Shown: in pieces, positions 11,370-23,914 of the stretch | Layout: every line of letters begins with the position of its first letter | How positions within the stretch are numbered: position 1 is the first letter of the stretch | Source: Stereum hirsutum FP-91666 SS1 | Lineage: Eukaryota; Basidiomycota; Agaricomycetes; Russulales; Stereaceae | Direction: 5' to 3' | Assembly: GCF_000264905.1 (NCBI RefSeq) | Contig: NW_006763131.1 | Span: 1,796,605 to 1,860,604 of the forward strand | DNA length: 64,000 nt | The notes under the pieces: generated by a model | Databases searched by the model: none | Told to the model about the DNA's origin: nothing | The model's input: only the letters and a program-made list of their open reading frames with translations | Program-made: the position numbers and the translations under genes

Positions 11370-11782
11370 GATTGAAGATGATACTTCTAGAAATCACAGC
11401 CAGATACGCCTTTGAGAATATAAGAAGCAAGAAACGAGGATGTTGCGGTGAATAAGAAAAGAAAATAACGTCGAGCAAGCGCGACGGTGGGCGAGAGCAA
11501 GTCTGAGCGAGTCGGCGCGTGTCGCGCTTGCTCGTCGCTCGGACTTTGCCGCAGGCTCAAGCGCTCGTGATACCAAACATCGCGCCACATTTGCGCCACA
11601 TGAATCTCGCGACAGAATGAATCCAGCAGAATTATCCATTAATGGTGTCAACATACAACGTAAAGCAATGTTAATCATAGCAAAATCCAACCGAAAGAAG
11701 ACCCTTAAGTTCTCTATCGTATATATCGTACCCTCCAAAAGTTAATAATAGTATGTTTCCAGGTATCGTTCGTAGTATATAA
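11370..11782. promoter_or_regulatory. RPB2 upstream region and GPCR 3' end
   Basis: This lies between two minus-strand genes and should hold the RPB2 promoter and the GPCR polyadenylation region. No coding frame and no clear TATA box were seen. Confidence 0.35.
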
Positions 11783-13517
11783 TTACGTTCTTAATTCTGC
11801 CTTGCTGTCAGACGCCAAGTAAGAGGAAGCAACGCTACGCCTGTCCAGAGGCAAATCCCAACCATTATCATCATTTAAAGCACCTAGTCCTGGCACTGCC
11901 GCAGGAGCACTATTATCGATGGAGACCCCTTGATGTACACGGCGCACGGAGGAGTGTGGGCCCGACATCTCATGCTCGTCATCCTTAGGAGTCCTGCGTA
12001 TACGGAATAACAGAAGCCCTGGACGTGTGACGACGATGAGGACGACATTGACGGCGCCTGAAAGGCAGAAAAGGGATCTGTAGGATACCAGAATTCATCG
12101 ACATGTGCGTCAGGGAGTCTGGACGAGTAGAAAGAGAGGAGAAAAAAAGACTGACATGACGATAAAAGTGACCACTGAGGGGACTGATTTCCCTTCACTC
12201 TCCAAACCGAACCCGATATACCGCCCGATCGTGAGAGGGAGCACGAGGATAGAGTAACTGATAGGATAACTACGAGACTGGGTAAGTTATAATGGTACAG
12301 ACGTTGCCGTGTACTGGACTCACGCAAGCATAGCAAGTGCTTGGCTTCTTCGAGCCTGCTGCTCTTGAGGATTAGTCGGCTTGCGAACGCGGAATTTCCA
12401 CCACTGTGCTGGGTCTACCGAGAGCCGACCCTGGCTCCAGAAGTATAGTGGGACGTAGACAATGATCTGGAATAGTTCGAGCGTAAGGGATATTAAGCAT
12501 ACGACAAGGAAACTGAACTCACAGAGACGAACAGAGCAGCCCAGATCCAGAAGTATTCGCCAGCGATACGTTCCTCCATGAATTTCCCGGACACCCAGCA
12601 CCAGTATGGTGTCGGAGTCTGATGGTTGTTCGTAAATCCAGAGCCTCTAGAGAAGGACAGGCAGACGCACCTCGTACAAGTCTCCGGTCGTGTTGTGAAG
12701 ACCTGCTCCAAGACCACAGAACAAGATCACGAATATCCAGATGCAGGTTACGATAGCGAGCGCCGTAAGACGAGCAGCTCGTCCCTGGATTCCGATGGAC
12801 CAGAAAAGACCCATGAAGGTATGCAGCGATATAACCTGGGTAAAGGCCTAAGAAAAGGAACTTCTTGGTATAGGGTCGAGTCCGCACACATACCAAAGTC
12901 GCCATCGCTACCCCTGTTTCGCCCATTTGCTGGATGATACCTGTGAAAGCACGTCAGCCGAAATTGAAGCCTCGTAGTATTCGCGGCACGTACCTTGAGC
13001 TGTGCAGAAGCCACCAGTATACACCTTTCCCTCGTTAATCCACTTGACATCCAGAAGATATCCTGTGGCCTGAAGCAGATCTGAGAGGAATAGCGACACC
13101 TGGTAACATTGTTATTCAAGTCGGTCAATTATAGGATAGCATGAGATCAACTTACCATGTAAATATCGGTCGGCTCCTCGAAGAAGCCCCACTTTGTGCC
13201 ACTGGACTTGGATCTCCATTGCAAGTAGATATTTCTCTGAGAACGAGCGTCAATTCACTGTCGAAGTCATCGCTCAGCGACTGGAGACGCACCAGGATGA
13301 GCAAGAAAAGTCCGGTCACGGCAATAACAGAAAGGAAGGCTGCTTCAGTGGTGATCTGGGTCAAATAGAGATCAACTTGGCTCCAGGTCTTGAAGAATGA
13401 CATGAGACTCACGGTCAACCCAATGGACTGCCCTCGAGTAAGGCAGTATAACGTCTCCTGCGAACTCTGTCCTGAGATCCCAGAGATATACCATTCCTCC
13501 GCCGTGCAGTTCGACAT
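11783..13517 (-). CDS. Seven-transmembrane GPCR of the fungal cAMP-receptor/Git3-like group
   Basis: Ten exons, minus strand: 13413-13517, 13293-13355, 13156-13236, 12994-13099, 12894-12940, 12671-12847, 12523-12618, 12324-12466, 12156-12269 and 11783-12077. They total 1,227 bp (408 aa) with closing phases. The N-terminus is short and extracellular. Helix 1 is ITTEAAFLSVIAVTGLFLLIL. Helices follow near VSLFLSDLLQATGYLL, LALTQ/AFTQVISLHTFMGLFW and LTALAIVTCIWIFVILFCGLG, with a Cys-containing loop at TPYWCWVSG. Then come FWIWAALFVSIIVYVPLYFW, PISYSILVLPLTIGR and the last helix FCLSGAVNVVLIV. The cytosolic tail of about 80 residues is Ser/Arg-rich. This layout matches the expanded Agaricomycete receptors related to Dictyostelium cAMP receptors and Git3/Gpr1. 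The ligand cannot be read from sequence. Confidence 0.82.
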
Positions 13518-14596
13518 GTCCCTACGAGTACAGGAGAGCGAACGTAGACCTAGAGGAAATCAGCTGCAGCCTGTGCAGAAGGCAAGGCACCGAGTCGCTT
13601 TGCGGGTGGATAGAATGGAGCCTTGGAGTTTGGGGCTTTGAAGAAGCGCCCCGCAATTTTATAGTTCGGAAGAATGTAGAGGCGTTCTAGCCCATCCGGG
13701 ATCAGGAGAGGATGGGTTTTGGGTGACAGCCGGTAGCACACGAGGAAGGATAAAGCCATAGCTCCTTGCATTCGCCCTGGCCGTAGCATGCCAGTGCATC
13801 GATTGCTTGTCGGATTCAGATCATCCACTCGTATGGTCGTTGTCAGGTTACAAAAACGCAAAATGGATGGGCACTTCGAGGTATCACGCGTATTCACCGC
13901 GAAATGTCATATTGGCAGATTCTTTGTCAGAGGAAAAAAATGGTTGCCCAAGGTCACGATATACGATATGGAGAGCTGGAGCCGTGAGTCGTCCGTCTCA
14001 ATAGACGCCGTACAGGGGAAGACCGGAAGACCGATAGCTTGGCTCAGGCTTTGTTCCGTCAAGTCCACATTTGGCCGCCGGCTACAATGTCGAGTTCTCG
14101 GAACCTCGTGGCCCCTGTGAATCAGGGGCATTCACGTTTCTTGATTGGATTTTAGGACCAGAGCTAGAGACGACAACGTTAACGTTAACGTTGGCAGACC
14201 GTTGAACGTTGAGAGGTTGAGCGGTATCGGTACAACACTGCCCGGATCTTTCTCGGTGTACGCATCGTAATATCGTCAATACACCCAATATTCTGAACAA
14301 AAGGACTCAAGGGTACTTGATTGCACGGGAAAGTGATAACGTCGTATACATGTCGAAGAGCTCGAGGGTCATAGGTCTACATACTGATATGATAACAAGC
14401 AAAGGTCACAAACAAAATCAAATACACAGAGAATAAGCGAGAAACAGTGCGTCTGTTCTCCACGAGCCTCATCTAAGACAACTTCGCTCTCATCCGCCTT
14501 CATCCGCAAACAACAATTCAGAATGTGCAAGTGTCAGCAAAGCGTACAAGTGAGCAAAGCAATGTATCTACTACGAGCCAAAATTCAATAATATGA
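13518..14596. other. Intergenic region with a triple AACGTT palindrome
   Basis: No spliced gene could be supported. Short overlapping frames on both strands lack coding character. Three head-to-tail AACGTT units lie at 14175-14192, with another GAACGTTGA close by. The left part should be the GPCR promoter and the right part the 3' region of the zinc-cluster gene. Confidence 0.4.
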
Positions 14597-17500
14597 TCAT
14601 ACACGCCCATACTGGGCCATAAAACTCGCCCATGCATCCACAAAGTCTGCTGGAGGGGTCCGTGGCGTCGTTCCGCCCTGATATGGCGAAGCGGACATAG
14701 CGTGATCGAATGCGGACTGCGTGAACTGGTCATGAATGTTCGTCATCGTCAATGGAGACACGTGCGTGGCCAAGTCGAATGCTTGTTGGGCCATTTCTGG
14801 GTTTGACCAAATATCTGGAGGCGGGGCACGATTCGTATAGTCGTACGACGGCGGTGGGTCGGTGTATCCAGCTCCAACCCAGTGCGAGTCGAAGTCCATG
14901 GCGGGAGGAGGTGGCAGGCGAGGGGATGAGTACATAGTAGGCGGGGAGGTACGCGGTACGACTACGCCGGGGGCTGCAATAGAGGGAGAGTTTGACGGGG
15001 AAGAAGGCATAGAGGAAGGCCGGTGCATGACCAGACGTGTTTGACCTCCTCCTAACTTCGTCAACTGATCGTCCTCCTGTTTAATTTTAGGCGAGTCCGG
15101 CAGGCCTGTCCGAGAGAGAATTACAGAGTTTCGTGGTTGTACGTCTTGCATCGAGGCGATGGCCTTTTCGCGTTGGGTTCGTAACACGGGCTTTATATCC
15201 GTGAGTACGTTGCACGTCCGGAGAAGGTGTTAGATAGCTTACCAGAACTTTTGCCGCACGGGGATTCTTGGCCACTTGCTCAAATAGCCCAAGAGCGGAC
15301 TCGAGATGGGAGAACGCCGAACGAGCAAGCATGATCGAGGGGCATCGGATAGGTAGTGACGCGAGGACGATCTGAGTACACGATACAAGGCGTCAGTCAA
15401 TTGACAGAGTAAGAAGGGAGGAAGCATCTTACGGCGCACGAAAACACGTGGGTGAACATAAACCACATCCGCTCCATCAGACCAGGCTGTTGCGAGAACA
15501 AACTCTTGGACAGGCCAATAAAGGAGCACGCGCTGCTGTACGCTGCAAGGACCGAGGGGGCATACTTGCTGGCAAGAGGGTCCTCAGGATTTGTGGTCAT
15601 TGCATGTGCGAAAAACCCGCGATGCATATAGAATATCGCTACAAGTGAACTGGGTCAGCAGTTGTTTAACGGGTAGAGGACAATCTGCGATAACTCACTG
15701 ATCTCCCGGATGGAGAATGCGATAAAACGTTGCATGGTCAAAGCTGGCGAGGGTGGCTCGATCTCGGACATTGGTCCACCGAAGCCGGGAACTCGTAAGG
15801 TAGGCGGTGTCTTGAAGTTACGCACTCTCCTGTCGAGTTCTTGTGTGAGCTTGTAGCTCGGCATCTTGGCTCCAAAGGCTTGGTCGTGAACGATGCTAAG
15901 ACACTGGGAACAGAACTTGTGTTTCCACAAGTGAACTAAAGAATCATGAGAACGTGAAACACATCAGAAGTGATGACCTGCACGTACACCCATAGTCTTC
16001 TTCGCCTTCTGCATTTTGAGTGGGTTCGTATGCCATACGGCAATCCATGTGAGTAAGTGAGAACGAAGGCGGTCGCCCGTACGTCAAACTCTGTAGTATG
16101 CATGTTAGGCGAGACGCTCTGTTTCCAAGCGGATGACTTTACCCACCATCCAAGAGTCGTATCTACAGAAAGAGACGGTTTCTTAGACAAAAGCAAGCAG
16201 ACTGAACACGTCATATTGACTCACGTATATATTTCCCAAAACAACGCTCTTCGTTTTTGTGTTTCCTCCGGACTGAGATTCCATTTGCCACTGTCTCGAT
16301 GGAGGCCGCACTACGTCTCTAAGGTAAGTACAAAGGCTACTATGCCACCGGAGAACTACAACTCACACTGTGGGTTAATTTTACAATCATCCCCATGAAC
16401 GCCCAGCGTGGGCCATCAATGTCGGATAAGAACATGAAGTGCAACATCAAGAGCTATTGAATTGATTCGTCAATTGTTCCTTGAACTATAAAGCATGAGA
16501 ACATACCAGTGCTTGCAAAGCGGTCAATGATTGGTCCTCAAAAATCGAATCAAGAGCAAGAGCAGCTCGCCCTAGCTGAAAGTAATAGTGGGCGTCGTTC
16601 GAGTTCGGTGGTCGATCCAAATCCATCAGAACACCCATTGACATAACAAGGAACAGTACCGAGAGCTTCTGACTCATAGGAGGGCCTGTGTTCGAATTTT
16701 GTTGGGGGTCGTATATAGGAGTGAGGATAACATCACGGAAGTCATTCTCCCATATGGGTCGGTACCTACAAGTTGATGAAGTAAGACAACTGATGAGAGA
16801 GGAGCAGAATTAGATTCTTACATCCATGCCGCGTTATTGTAATAAATGTCGGCGAGTCGTCTAGCTTCCAGAGGATCCGGAAGGCAGCCCAGTAGAGTCT
16901 CGCGAACGTTTTGAGATGAAGCTTTGACGCTGGAAGTGAAGGGGAATGCGTGGCTTAACCATGGTAAATCATTGGGTAGTCCAAGCTCTGGGCGGGAGGT
17001 TTCTTCTTCATCGCGTGGTTCCTCGTTCTGTAACGAAATTTCGATCAGTTCTTTTGAAAACATTCCTTGCGGTTCATGCTATGCAGTCATACCTGCAAGA
17101 GATACTGTAGATGGTCGCGTCAGGTTAGGAGAGCTCTGATCAGGAAACAAGAAACATACCCATGCATTCGCGGTACACCCGAAGAAGTTGGACCTGCCAG
17201 TCTCAGAGATCGATCTGTAGAATGGCGCTCGTCAATAACGTATTCATCACTGACAAACCAAGAAGTCATACAATGAGCCAACGGCATCAATGTTCTCTGA
17301 TTCCGACGCAGTAGCTTCTAACGTCTCTGCGATTTCCTTATGAGGCTCTCTTTCGAGTGGGCGTTTGATCTGCAACAAGTCATCTGACAATAGAGGGTGT
17401 CGCTCTGCGGAATGGAGACCATAGGTGTCTGCCAGTGCGTCTTCCAACTGGCGAACGCGAGACGAAAGTTGGCCAATCTTGTCATGCAGTACTTCGGTAT

Positions 17501-17891
17501 TGGCGAGAATGAACCTGAGGCACAGTCAGCGAATGAGCAAGACAGAAGAACAGCGTGGAACGTTACCTGTTGCCCTTGCCAGTGGTAAGAGAACCTGAAA
17601 GTAGCAGTGTTAGCTTCGACGACTTCGAAGAAGGTCGCAACGGTGATAGCTTACCATCAGGGCATATTGCAGCGCATCCTTTCTTAACGCAACCGGTGCA
17701 AGGAAACACACGATTACATCTGCGCGTTTGATCGTGAACAAGATGGTCGACATGAAGACGGAAGTGGTCGATACGTACCTCAGCTTCAACCGCCTGCACT
17801 CTGCGCATGAAAGTGCCGTACTACCGCGACGCTGCTTGGACAATGAAGGTGGTGAGCTGGCTTTCTGACGCTGAGGCTGAAGAGAGGCCAT
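14597..17891 (-). CDS. Zn2Cys6 transcription factor with fungal MHR domain
   Basis: A multi-exon minus-strand gene. The first ATG (17891) leads to the zinc cluster split over exons 17779-17891 and 17655-17719: SCAECRRLKLR then CNRVFPCTGCVKKGCAAIC. The six Cys are spaced C-x2-C-x6-C-x5-C-x2-C-x8-C. A linker GSLTTGKGNR and a coiled-coil dimerisation stretch (FILANTEVLHDKIGQLSSRVRQLE) follow. The middle homology region includes LPDPLEARRLADIYYNNAAWM, YRPIWENDF, VLFLVMSMGVLMDL and ALQAL. The last exon (14597-15187) is a Pro/Ser-rich tail, probably an activation region. One 12-nt exon (about 17101-17112, YLLQ) fits only if the preceding exon ends at the weak donor GGT|GTACCG near 17177, which gives the family-like GPTSSG-YLLQNEEP. 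Such proteins bind CGG half-sites as dimers; the targets are unknown. The family is firm and some exon edges are approximate. Confidence 0.85.
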
Positions 17892-19230
17892 GTGAACGCT
17901 GGCAGAGTGGGAGAGATGGTCAACAGTGAGAGCAGTAGAGCAACAACCACCTGGCGTCAACAAGGGCTACTTTGTACATATGTGAACACGGGGTAGCGAA
18001 GCTTTAAGTAAGCGATCTGCCCTAGACCCAACAGGGTCCTCCGACGACCACGGAGGTTACAAAGATGATGAGGGCGTCAATGGATCTGCTCTGATGCCAA
18101 TTCCGTCCAGGGCACGCCCATAAACGCAAATCCTAGCGCCTTTTCGGGTGCGCGCCCCGATCCGAGCATGGCGGGAAAGGGTACCCACAGAGGCGTCAGT
18201 CATAATTACAATCTCAACCTGAGAACAGGAAGCAGTGCACGACCCATTGCATGAAGTGCAGACATCGTGCAGACGTGTCGAATACACTTTCTCGCTTATA
18301 CTCTATTACTCCAACGAGCATTCATCCTTCTCCGGCCCCATCAGGCTACCGAAGCTCTGCGGCGGCTCTGAAATACGGTGACTTTCATGGACCGCCCGAG
18401 TGTTCGCAAGAGCGCGACATAAACTGGCGCCTACAATTGCGCAGATAATTTGGCGTTTATCGGTGAAACTTTGTTTACACCATCAACAAGACACTTTATA
18501 TGTTCCTCAGGATCTTGTGCCAGTGTGTTTTTAGCCTGACTCCAGAACACGCTTGTAGAAAAACGGGTTTTCGCAAGGCAGTGGGAACGCTACAAGGGAG
18601 TGAGCTGAGAAGGACCCAACAAGACCTGAGCGTGTAGTGATAACTGATCCAAAGGCAAGCTTGAATCAGGCTAGATGATAGAGCTAGACATGTAGAACGT
18701 GATTCGCGAAAGGTCGAAGACGGGCTGGTCGCCGAATACGTACTGTCGGGATTAGGGTTGACGAATGAAGGCTGTGTGTTTGTTCTGAAGGAGGCTTTAC
18801 CCGACGGCGATCGAGTGTTGAGACTGGTCCATATGCAGATCATCCAGTCGGGCCTCTGTTGCGCGACGCTAGCAGCATAAATAGAACGCTCGTAAGTATA
18901 GAGAACCTCTCTCAGTCGGAGGAAACTCAGATACGGACCCGTATGACGCCGTGTCAGAGCAGACCGTCTGGAATAGCTTGAATGTGCATAGAGGCGAGCT
19001 GAGACGTGTGCGAGACTCTGTGCGTTGTGAACATCCGGAGAATCTAAGAACGTTGCTGGCAGAACAAGCAGCGTGGAGAGATGGCCATGGCCCGGCCACC
19101 CTGCTAAGCGATATCTGAACGGCCTTTCGTATTCCTACATTCCAATACTGCATACGAACACGATAACGCAAGCCTCCCTGAGCGTCTTCTGCCACCGAGA
19201 CGGGGTAAGGGACATGATCTCGTCATCGCT
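17892..19230. other. Intergenic region, no supported gene
   Basis: This 1.3 kb lies upstream of the zinc-cluster gene and downstream of the FN3K-like gene. Frames at 18496-18843 and 18869-19195 (minus) were read; they show no family pattern, no plausible splicing and odd composition. I see nothing else in it. Confidence 0.4.
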
Positions 19231-20377
19231 CTAGTGAATGGTGCCCAGGAGGGTGTCCATCTTGGCCAGTGCACTACCGGAATATCCGCTCTTTACGATT
19301 TCCTTGTCAGCTCATCCAGAGAAGGAGAACTCTTGATGTGGCAACCTTACCCCAAATAGAACAGTATGGTTTAGATAGTGGAAGAGCTCGTACAGGTCTC
19401 CGCGTTGCTCATATTGGTCGGCTGGCTCGGTCTTGGGAAGGTGTTTATGATACTCCTCGAAGAAAGATCGAGGGATCCCGCCAAAGATACGTGCAATCGC
19501 GAGGCTACAAAGCAAAAAGGGGATATATAGTCCACATTCTCTAAGGTCAAGAGCGATGAGATCGTGGCATGAGTAAGTACCCACTCAGCTTCGTTGTGGC
19601 CGTAAAATGACGAAGGGTCGAAGATAACAGGTTCTCCAGTTTCGCTCTTCGTACCCGTGTTTCCGCTCCCTAATGGGGATAAAACATATGTTTAGCGAGC
19701 CATCAAAAGTGGGATGAACGCAAGAACCCACATAAATCACCATGGCATAAAACAGGGTCTATATCGAGTGAACCGAGTAGAGCTGGGATCACTCTTGGGA
19801 AACGAGCTTGATTCCTCCTTGCATCTAAGCCTCGCAAGATCTGATTGACAACGTACCTCTCTCGAATTTTATCCCCTTTCCTGCATAGCTCTGGAAACTT
19901 TCCTCGCGACTTGAGCGTATCTAATAGATCCCCAATCATCACATCGAAACATTCCTCCCATCGGCTATACCAGCCATTTCTCATGCGAGTCGCGCCGCAA
20001 TACGTCGGGACGGCAAACCCGAACCCATTCTCGCTCTTATACCAGTGCATCTCTGTGGCTAGTCTCTTCCCTAGCTCCGCTCCAGAGTTGTTATCCAGGG
20101 AGCCCATGGTGAGATACTCCGAGAGCATGAACGGTCGTGAGTCCGACTCGGAGACACCAGATGCAAAGACTCGAGGGACGAGGCCTGGAGCTGCGGCATC
20201 CATGGCCTTGAGCGATTCGGCTTCTCCGATGTACTGCTCTGTTTCTCTTGTTGAACCGACTTTGGCGAAGTAAGTCTGACCGGAAGAGGATTCGATACGA
20301 GGGAGACGACCGCTGAACTTCGCGTTTGGTTCGAGCGTCTCGAGGTGATGGAGAATGATAGCTGGAATTTGGACCAT
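19231..20377 (-). CDS. Fructosamine-3-kinase family protein (FN3K / ketosamine kinase)
   Basis: Four exons, minus strand: 19732-20377, 19585-19669, 19351-19504 and 19231-19290. They total 945 bp (314 aa), the normal family length, and phases close. Motifs in order: GQTYFAKVGS (ATP-binding Lys), EAESLKAM, HWYKSENGFGFAVPTYCG, and the catalytic loop VLCHGDLWSGN with the Asp base and Asn metal ligand. Next come FDPSSFYGHNEAELAIARIFGG with the metal-binding Asp, and a C-terminal LFHYLNHTVLFG. The fold is aminoglycoside-phosphotransferase-like. Family knowledge: these cytosolic enzymes phosphorylate fructosamine or ribulosamine adducts on glycated proteins so that they break down. All catalytic residues I can place are present. 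The exact substrate class (FN3K or FN3KRP type) is not decided by sequence. Confidence 0.9.
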
Positions 20378-20957
20378 GATGGTAGTTTCAAGTTACCCGT
20401 TTGTCGCGTAGGAAGTGGATGAAGAGTGAGAGTGGGAGTTGCTGAGTGACATCATAGTTGAGCGCTACTGATGAGATGACTTGTTCTCAGCGTCCACTTC
20501 ATGTTCGGGTGTGGCCGGCGACGCGTGCGACAATTGTCACAAGAACGAACCAGCGCCACTCATTCACCCGCCCTATCACTGAGAGCCGTCCTCATCTCAC
20601 ATCCATCCCATCATGAACCAACAAACGTACCACCCTAGTCTCGCAGGGGGAATCAGAACATGAGAGTACTCATGCAATCTCCGTTCCGATACGGACAATT
20701 ACCGGAGGCCGCGAACAGCAAACGCTTTGCGAAACAATCGAACGAAGTGGCTACGAACTGAGCCATGTATTTATAAATACACAGGAACATGGATCAGCAC
20801 GCTGTGATCGTGTTGGAATACGAGCTCTAAAGTGCTATCGCAACGACTGTTGTGCTATCGTCATCAGCGAATACTCAATGCCCCAATTGCAAGGAAAACG
20901 TAATGCAAAAAGTGTAGTACAGTAAAAGTAAGGATGATGCATTTGTCTGCGAGGTGT
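20378..20957. promoter_or_regulatory. FN3K-like upstream region / UbiB-kinase 3' end
   Basis: This 580 bp gap lies between two minus-strand genes. It contains a palindromic AT stretch, GTATTTATAAATAC, near 20766-20779. It is too far (about 390 bp) from the FN3K-like ATG to be called a TATA box with confidence. No coding frame was seen. Confidence 0.35.
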
Positions 20958-23378
20958 CTATATGCTTGTGGTGAGCCTAGGAGAGGTAAGGGTCAGGGTC
21001 AGGGTCATGAATCTTGAGAACAGAAGGCGTGAGATGGAAGACGCACCAGTCATAACGTATAAGTTCATCTGCATCCACGAAAGCCGCTGACGCCCACTCG
21101 CGCGCCTCTAGCCATACCCACAACTGTCAAGAAAAGATAGGTTTGCGCCCCATCAGCTTCGCTAGAAACGATTAACAGAAAAAGTAGTGAAGAAGCGGAC
21201 CTTGATCATTGCGCCCAGGTTCCCCGACGGTAACTCGCTCATACCCTCCTGCACGGTCATCTTCTTCCCTAACTGCCTCAAGATAGGCAACGCACTCTTG
21301 AACAAGTCCAACCCAGGATCCAACTGCCTGCCAATGCCCTCTAATAATAGTATCGAAATCACGGTATTGATGAAGTCTCCCTCCATCTTCACGTGATGCT
21401 GCCTTACGGCCTTCAACACCTCCGTCAAGATATCTGATATCTTGATCTGGCCAAGCGAGAACGTCTTGCGCTTGACACTGAGCATAATGTGTTGCATCCG
21501 GAGCGCAAATGTTTCCGTGTCTATTGCAAGTTCGGGAGAGCGACATCGCTCGACCATAAGCTGACCGGTACGGTAACCGTCAAATTCGGCGACAGCGCGG
21601 AATAGGTCGAGGAAGTTTTGCCGGTTTTTCGAGTCGAGTGTGGTGATTAGGCCGGCGTCGATAAAGACGAGTTCGGGGAAGTAGCCTTGTGTGTGAAGGT
21701 CGTGGAGTTCCGCTCGCCATTCTTCTGGTGAAGAGGTGAGTGCTGAAAGGCGTTCGACGATGGCATCAGAATCTGGGCTGGTTGCGTGGTCCAACGCGGT
21801 GACAGATTGTTTGTCGCCGTTGAGTAGGGACGCCCAGAGGGTTTTGAGAAGAGCCGAAGTGCTAGGCTTTGTGAATTTGACCATGATGTTTCCGGGATGG
21901 AGGTCGGAGTGGACAAAGTTGTCCAACAACAGCATATTCTAGAAATCAAAAGTTAAAGCCTAATGCACCATGCTGCCTGGTCGAATGACATACTAAGAAA
22001 GCATCTAAACCGAGTTCTGCAAGCTGGTCATCGTACGGTCCACCTCCATTCTTCAGGAACGCTTCAAGGGGAAGTGCGTTCTGATATTCCTCCACAAGCA
22101 AGTCCTGGGTAGAGAACGTCCTTAAAGGTCGAGGGAACGTTATCGGTTCCTTGCGCGTCATGAAGTTGGTCTCGAACATCACAAGGTTATTCGCCTCGTG
22201 TCGGAGGTCGAGTTGCTCATACATCATCCGCCCAAACACCTCCACTTCCTCTGGAAGCGATATCCATTCCATCCCAGGGATAAGCGTAATCATATGAGCG
22301 AATAGCTTCATAATGGTAAGGTCTCGTGCGATGGTTTTGGCGACCCGTGGGTGAAGAACCTTGATAGCTACGGCGGCGGTAGGAACAGAAGGTATAGAAT
22401 CTGGTAGGATGTGAGGAGCTATTGCGCCTGGGCCAGACCTGGGAGCGCGCTTTGGGTCGAAGTACGATGGAGGAAGTAGGTCTTGCTTCAATGTGGCGCG
22501 GTATACCTGGGAAGTAATCCTAGAGTTTGAGAAGAGTCGTAGATAGAGCGTCCGCTAGTATAACCTACCTGAGCGATTGCACCTGTGCCGATGGGTTCGT
22601 CGTCGAACTCCTCGAAAACATCTTCAAACCGTTTCGCAAAGACGCGTTCGATCACTTTCCTGGTATGCGAAAGAGGATGCGGCCTTCCACGGGAGTGCAT
22701 CTTGCCCAACTTCTCGCAGAGCAATGAAGGGAATAGGTCCGCACGAGATGCTGCCCATTGCGCCAACTACGGCAATTAGTATTCAGGAAGCAAGAGGTGA
22801 GAATGGTACGAACACACCTTTATGAATGTGGGCCCAGCATACTCCATCTGAGCGACCAAGAAACCATACCACCAGACAGCTCCCCATCTATCTCCCTGCA
22901 ACCTGCGTTCCGGCACTCCTACTAGCAGCATTGGCGCCGAGAGAATCACCGGCATAAATAGGCAGAATAAGTGAACGAAGCGTTTGGCTGTAAGGATAGG
23001 TTCCCAGATATTATCGCGGAGGATTGATAGTATACGGTTAAGAAGAGTAGAGTCGGGCTCGGCGGGGGAGATAATGAAAGGTTCTCTTCGACATTTTTTG
23101 GAGCAGGGGATGATTGTCGGTGAAGCAAACAGATTTGGGCTCAGAGGAGATTGTGGTTTGGGGAGGAGATACAGACCGACACCGCCTGCTAATGGAACGA
23201 GCCATAATGCGACAGAGCGGTATGGTATTCGGAGAGGTGGTGGGGCTCTGGTGAAAAAGGATCCGAAGGGATGTCCATGAGCCCAACGAGCAGCGTGCCG
23301 CGCAGAGAAGGAACGCGATGGGGCCGCGGGCAGAAGAGTAAGACGGAGGGACCGAGGAAGTGCATTGGTCCTGAACAT
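20958..23378 (-). CDS. Mitochondrial UbiB/ADCK2-type atypical kinase
   Basis: Six exons, minus strand: 22818-23378, 22569-22766, 21994-22506, 21201-21938, 21047-21123 and 20958-20976. They total 2,106 bp (701 aa) with closing phases. The start MFRTNALPRSLRLTLLPAAP is rich in Arg/Ser/Ala, as expected of a mitochondrial presequence, and hydrophobic segments follow. UbiB landmarks: KMHSRGRPHPLS, PIGTGAIAQVYRA (nucleotide-binding loop), VAIKVLHPRV (Lys), the catalytic FVHSDLHPGN, and FIDAGLIT, where DAG stands in for the metal-binding DFG. The family acts in coenzyme Q biosynthesis or mitochondrial lipid handling. The large insert and the spacing resemble ADCK2 more than Coq8. The last exon has 18 coding bases plus one and ends WLTTSI. 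A triplicated GTCAGG lies in the last intron near 20990-21006. Confidence 0.87.
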
Positions 23379-23914
23379 CTTAGACAGCTAGCTCGTCGTA
23401 GTGAGCATCGTTAACGGCCAAGTCGTCCTCGAGCTTGTATGCAATCAAGTCTTGCTCGAGGCCGGCTCCAACATTCCACATCTGCCCGGAAGTCTGCGGG
23501 AAGTCCATAAGCGCCCGCGTCATCGGAAATTTATATAGAGCGGATCGGGCAGAACATCACTTGAACAAGTTTCACTAGGGTATCTTCACACATCCCGAAG
23601 GCGTCCACAGCGGTCCACGACCGGCAACTAGGTGCACTGTAGCGACCGTGCAATGGGCCAACAAATGGATTTCCGTTCAAAATCCCATACAGTCAAAGGA
23701 CACGTATGTTGAAGACGCCTCCGCTTGTTACGCGTCGAGGATCCGCGGCCGGCACCAGTCGTGGAAGTATGGTTTCCCGTCCTGTCAACCGCTCCCTACG
23801 TGGACCCGAATTTCCCAGCGTTTTTTTTCGCCTATAAAACGCCGCAGGAAGCAATCATCTAAACTCACAAACTTCTCTCGTCCTCGTCGTCTTCTTCACC
23901 TGCCTTTTATCAGC
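23379..23914. promoter_or_regulatory. Divergent promoter region, UbiB kinase / MAPEG copy A
   Basis: 536 bp lie between divergent starts. A TATA box for the MAPEG gene is present (listed separately). No coding frame was seen. Confidence 0.4.
23833..23839 (+). promoter_or_regulatory. TATA box of MAPEG copy A
   Basis: TATAAAA stands 76 bp before the MAPEG copy A ATG, in the right orientation, in CGCCTATAAAACGCC. The position suits a short 5' UTR. Confidence 0.6.

Noticed and set aside
13550..14120. Frames of 110-115 codons on both strands
   Set aside because: Overlapping, low-information frames in the GPCR upstream region with no start or splice context.
18496..19195. Minus-strand frames of 108-115 codons between the zinc-cluster and FN3K-like genes
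   Set aside because: No splice model joins them, composition is not protein-like and no domain is seen.
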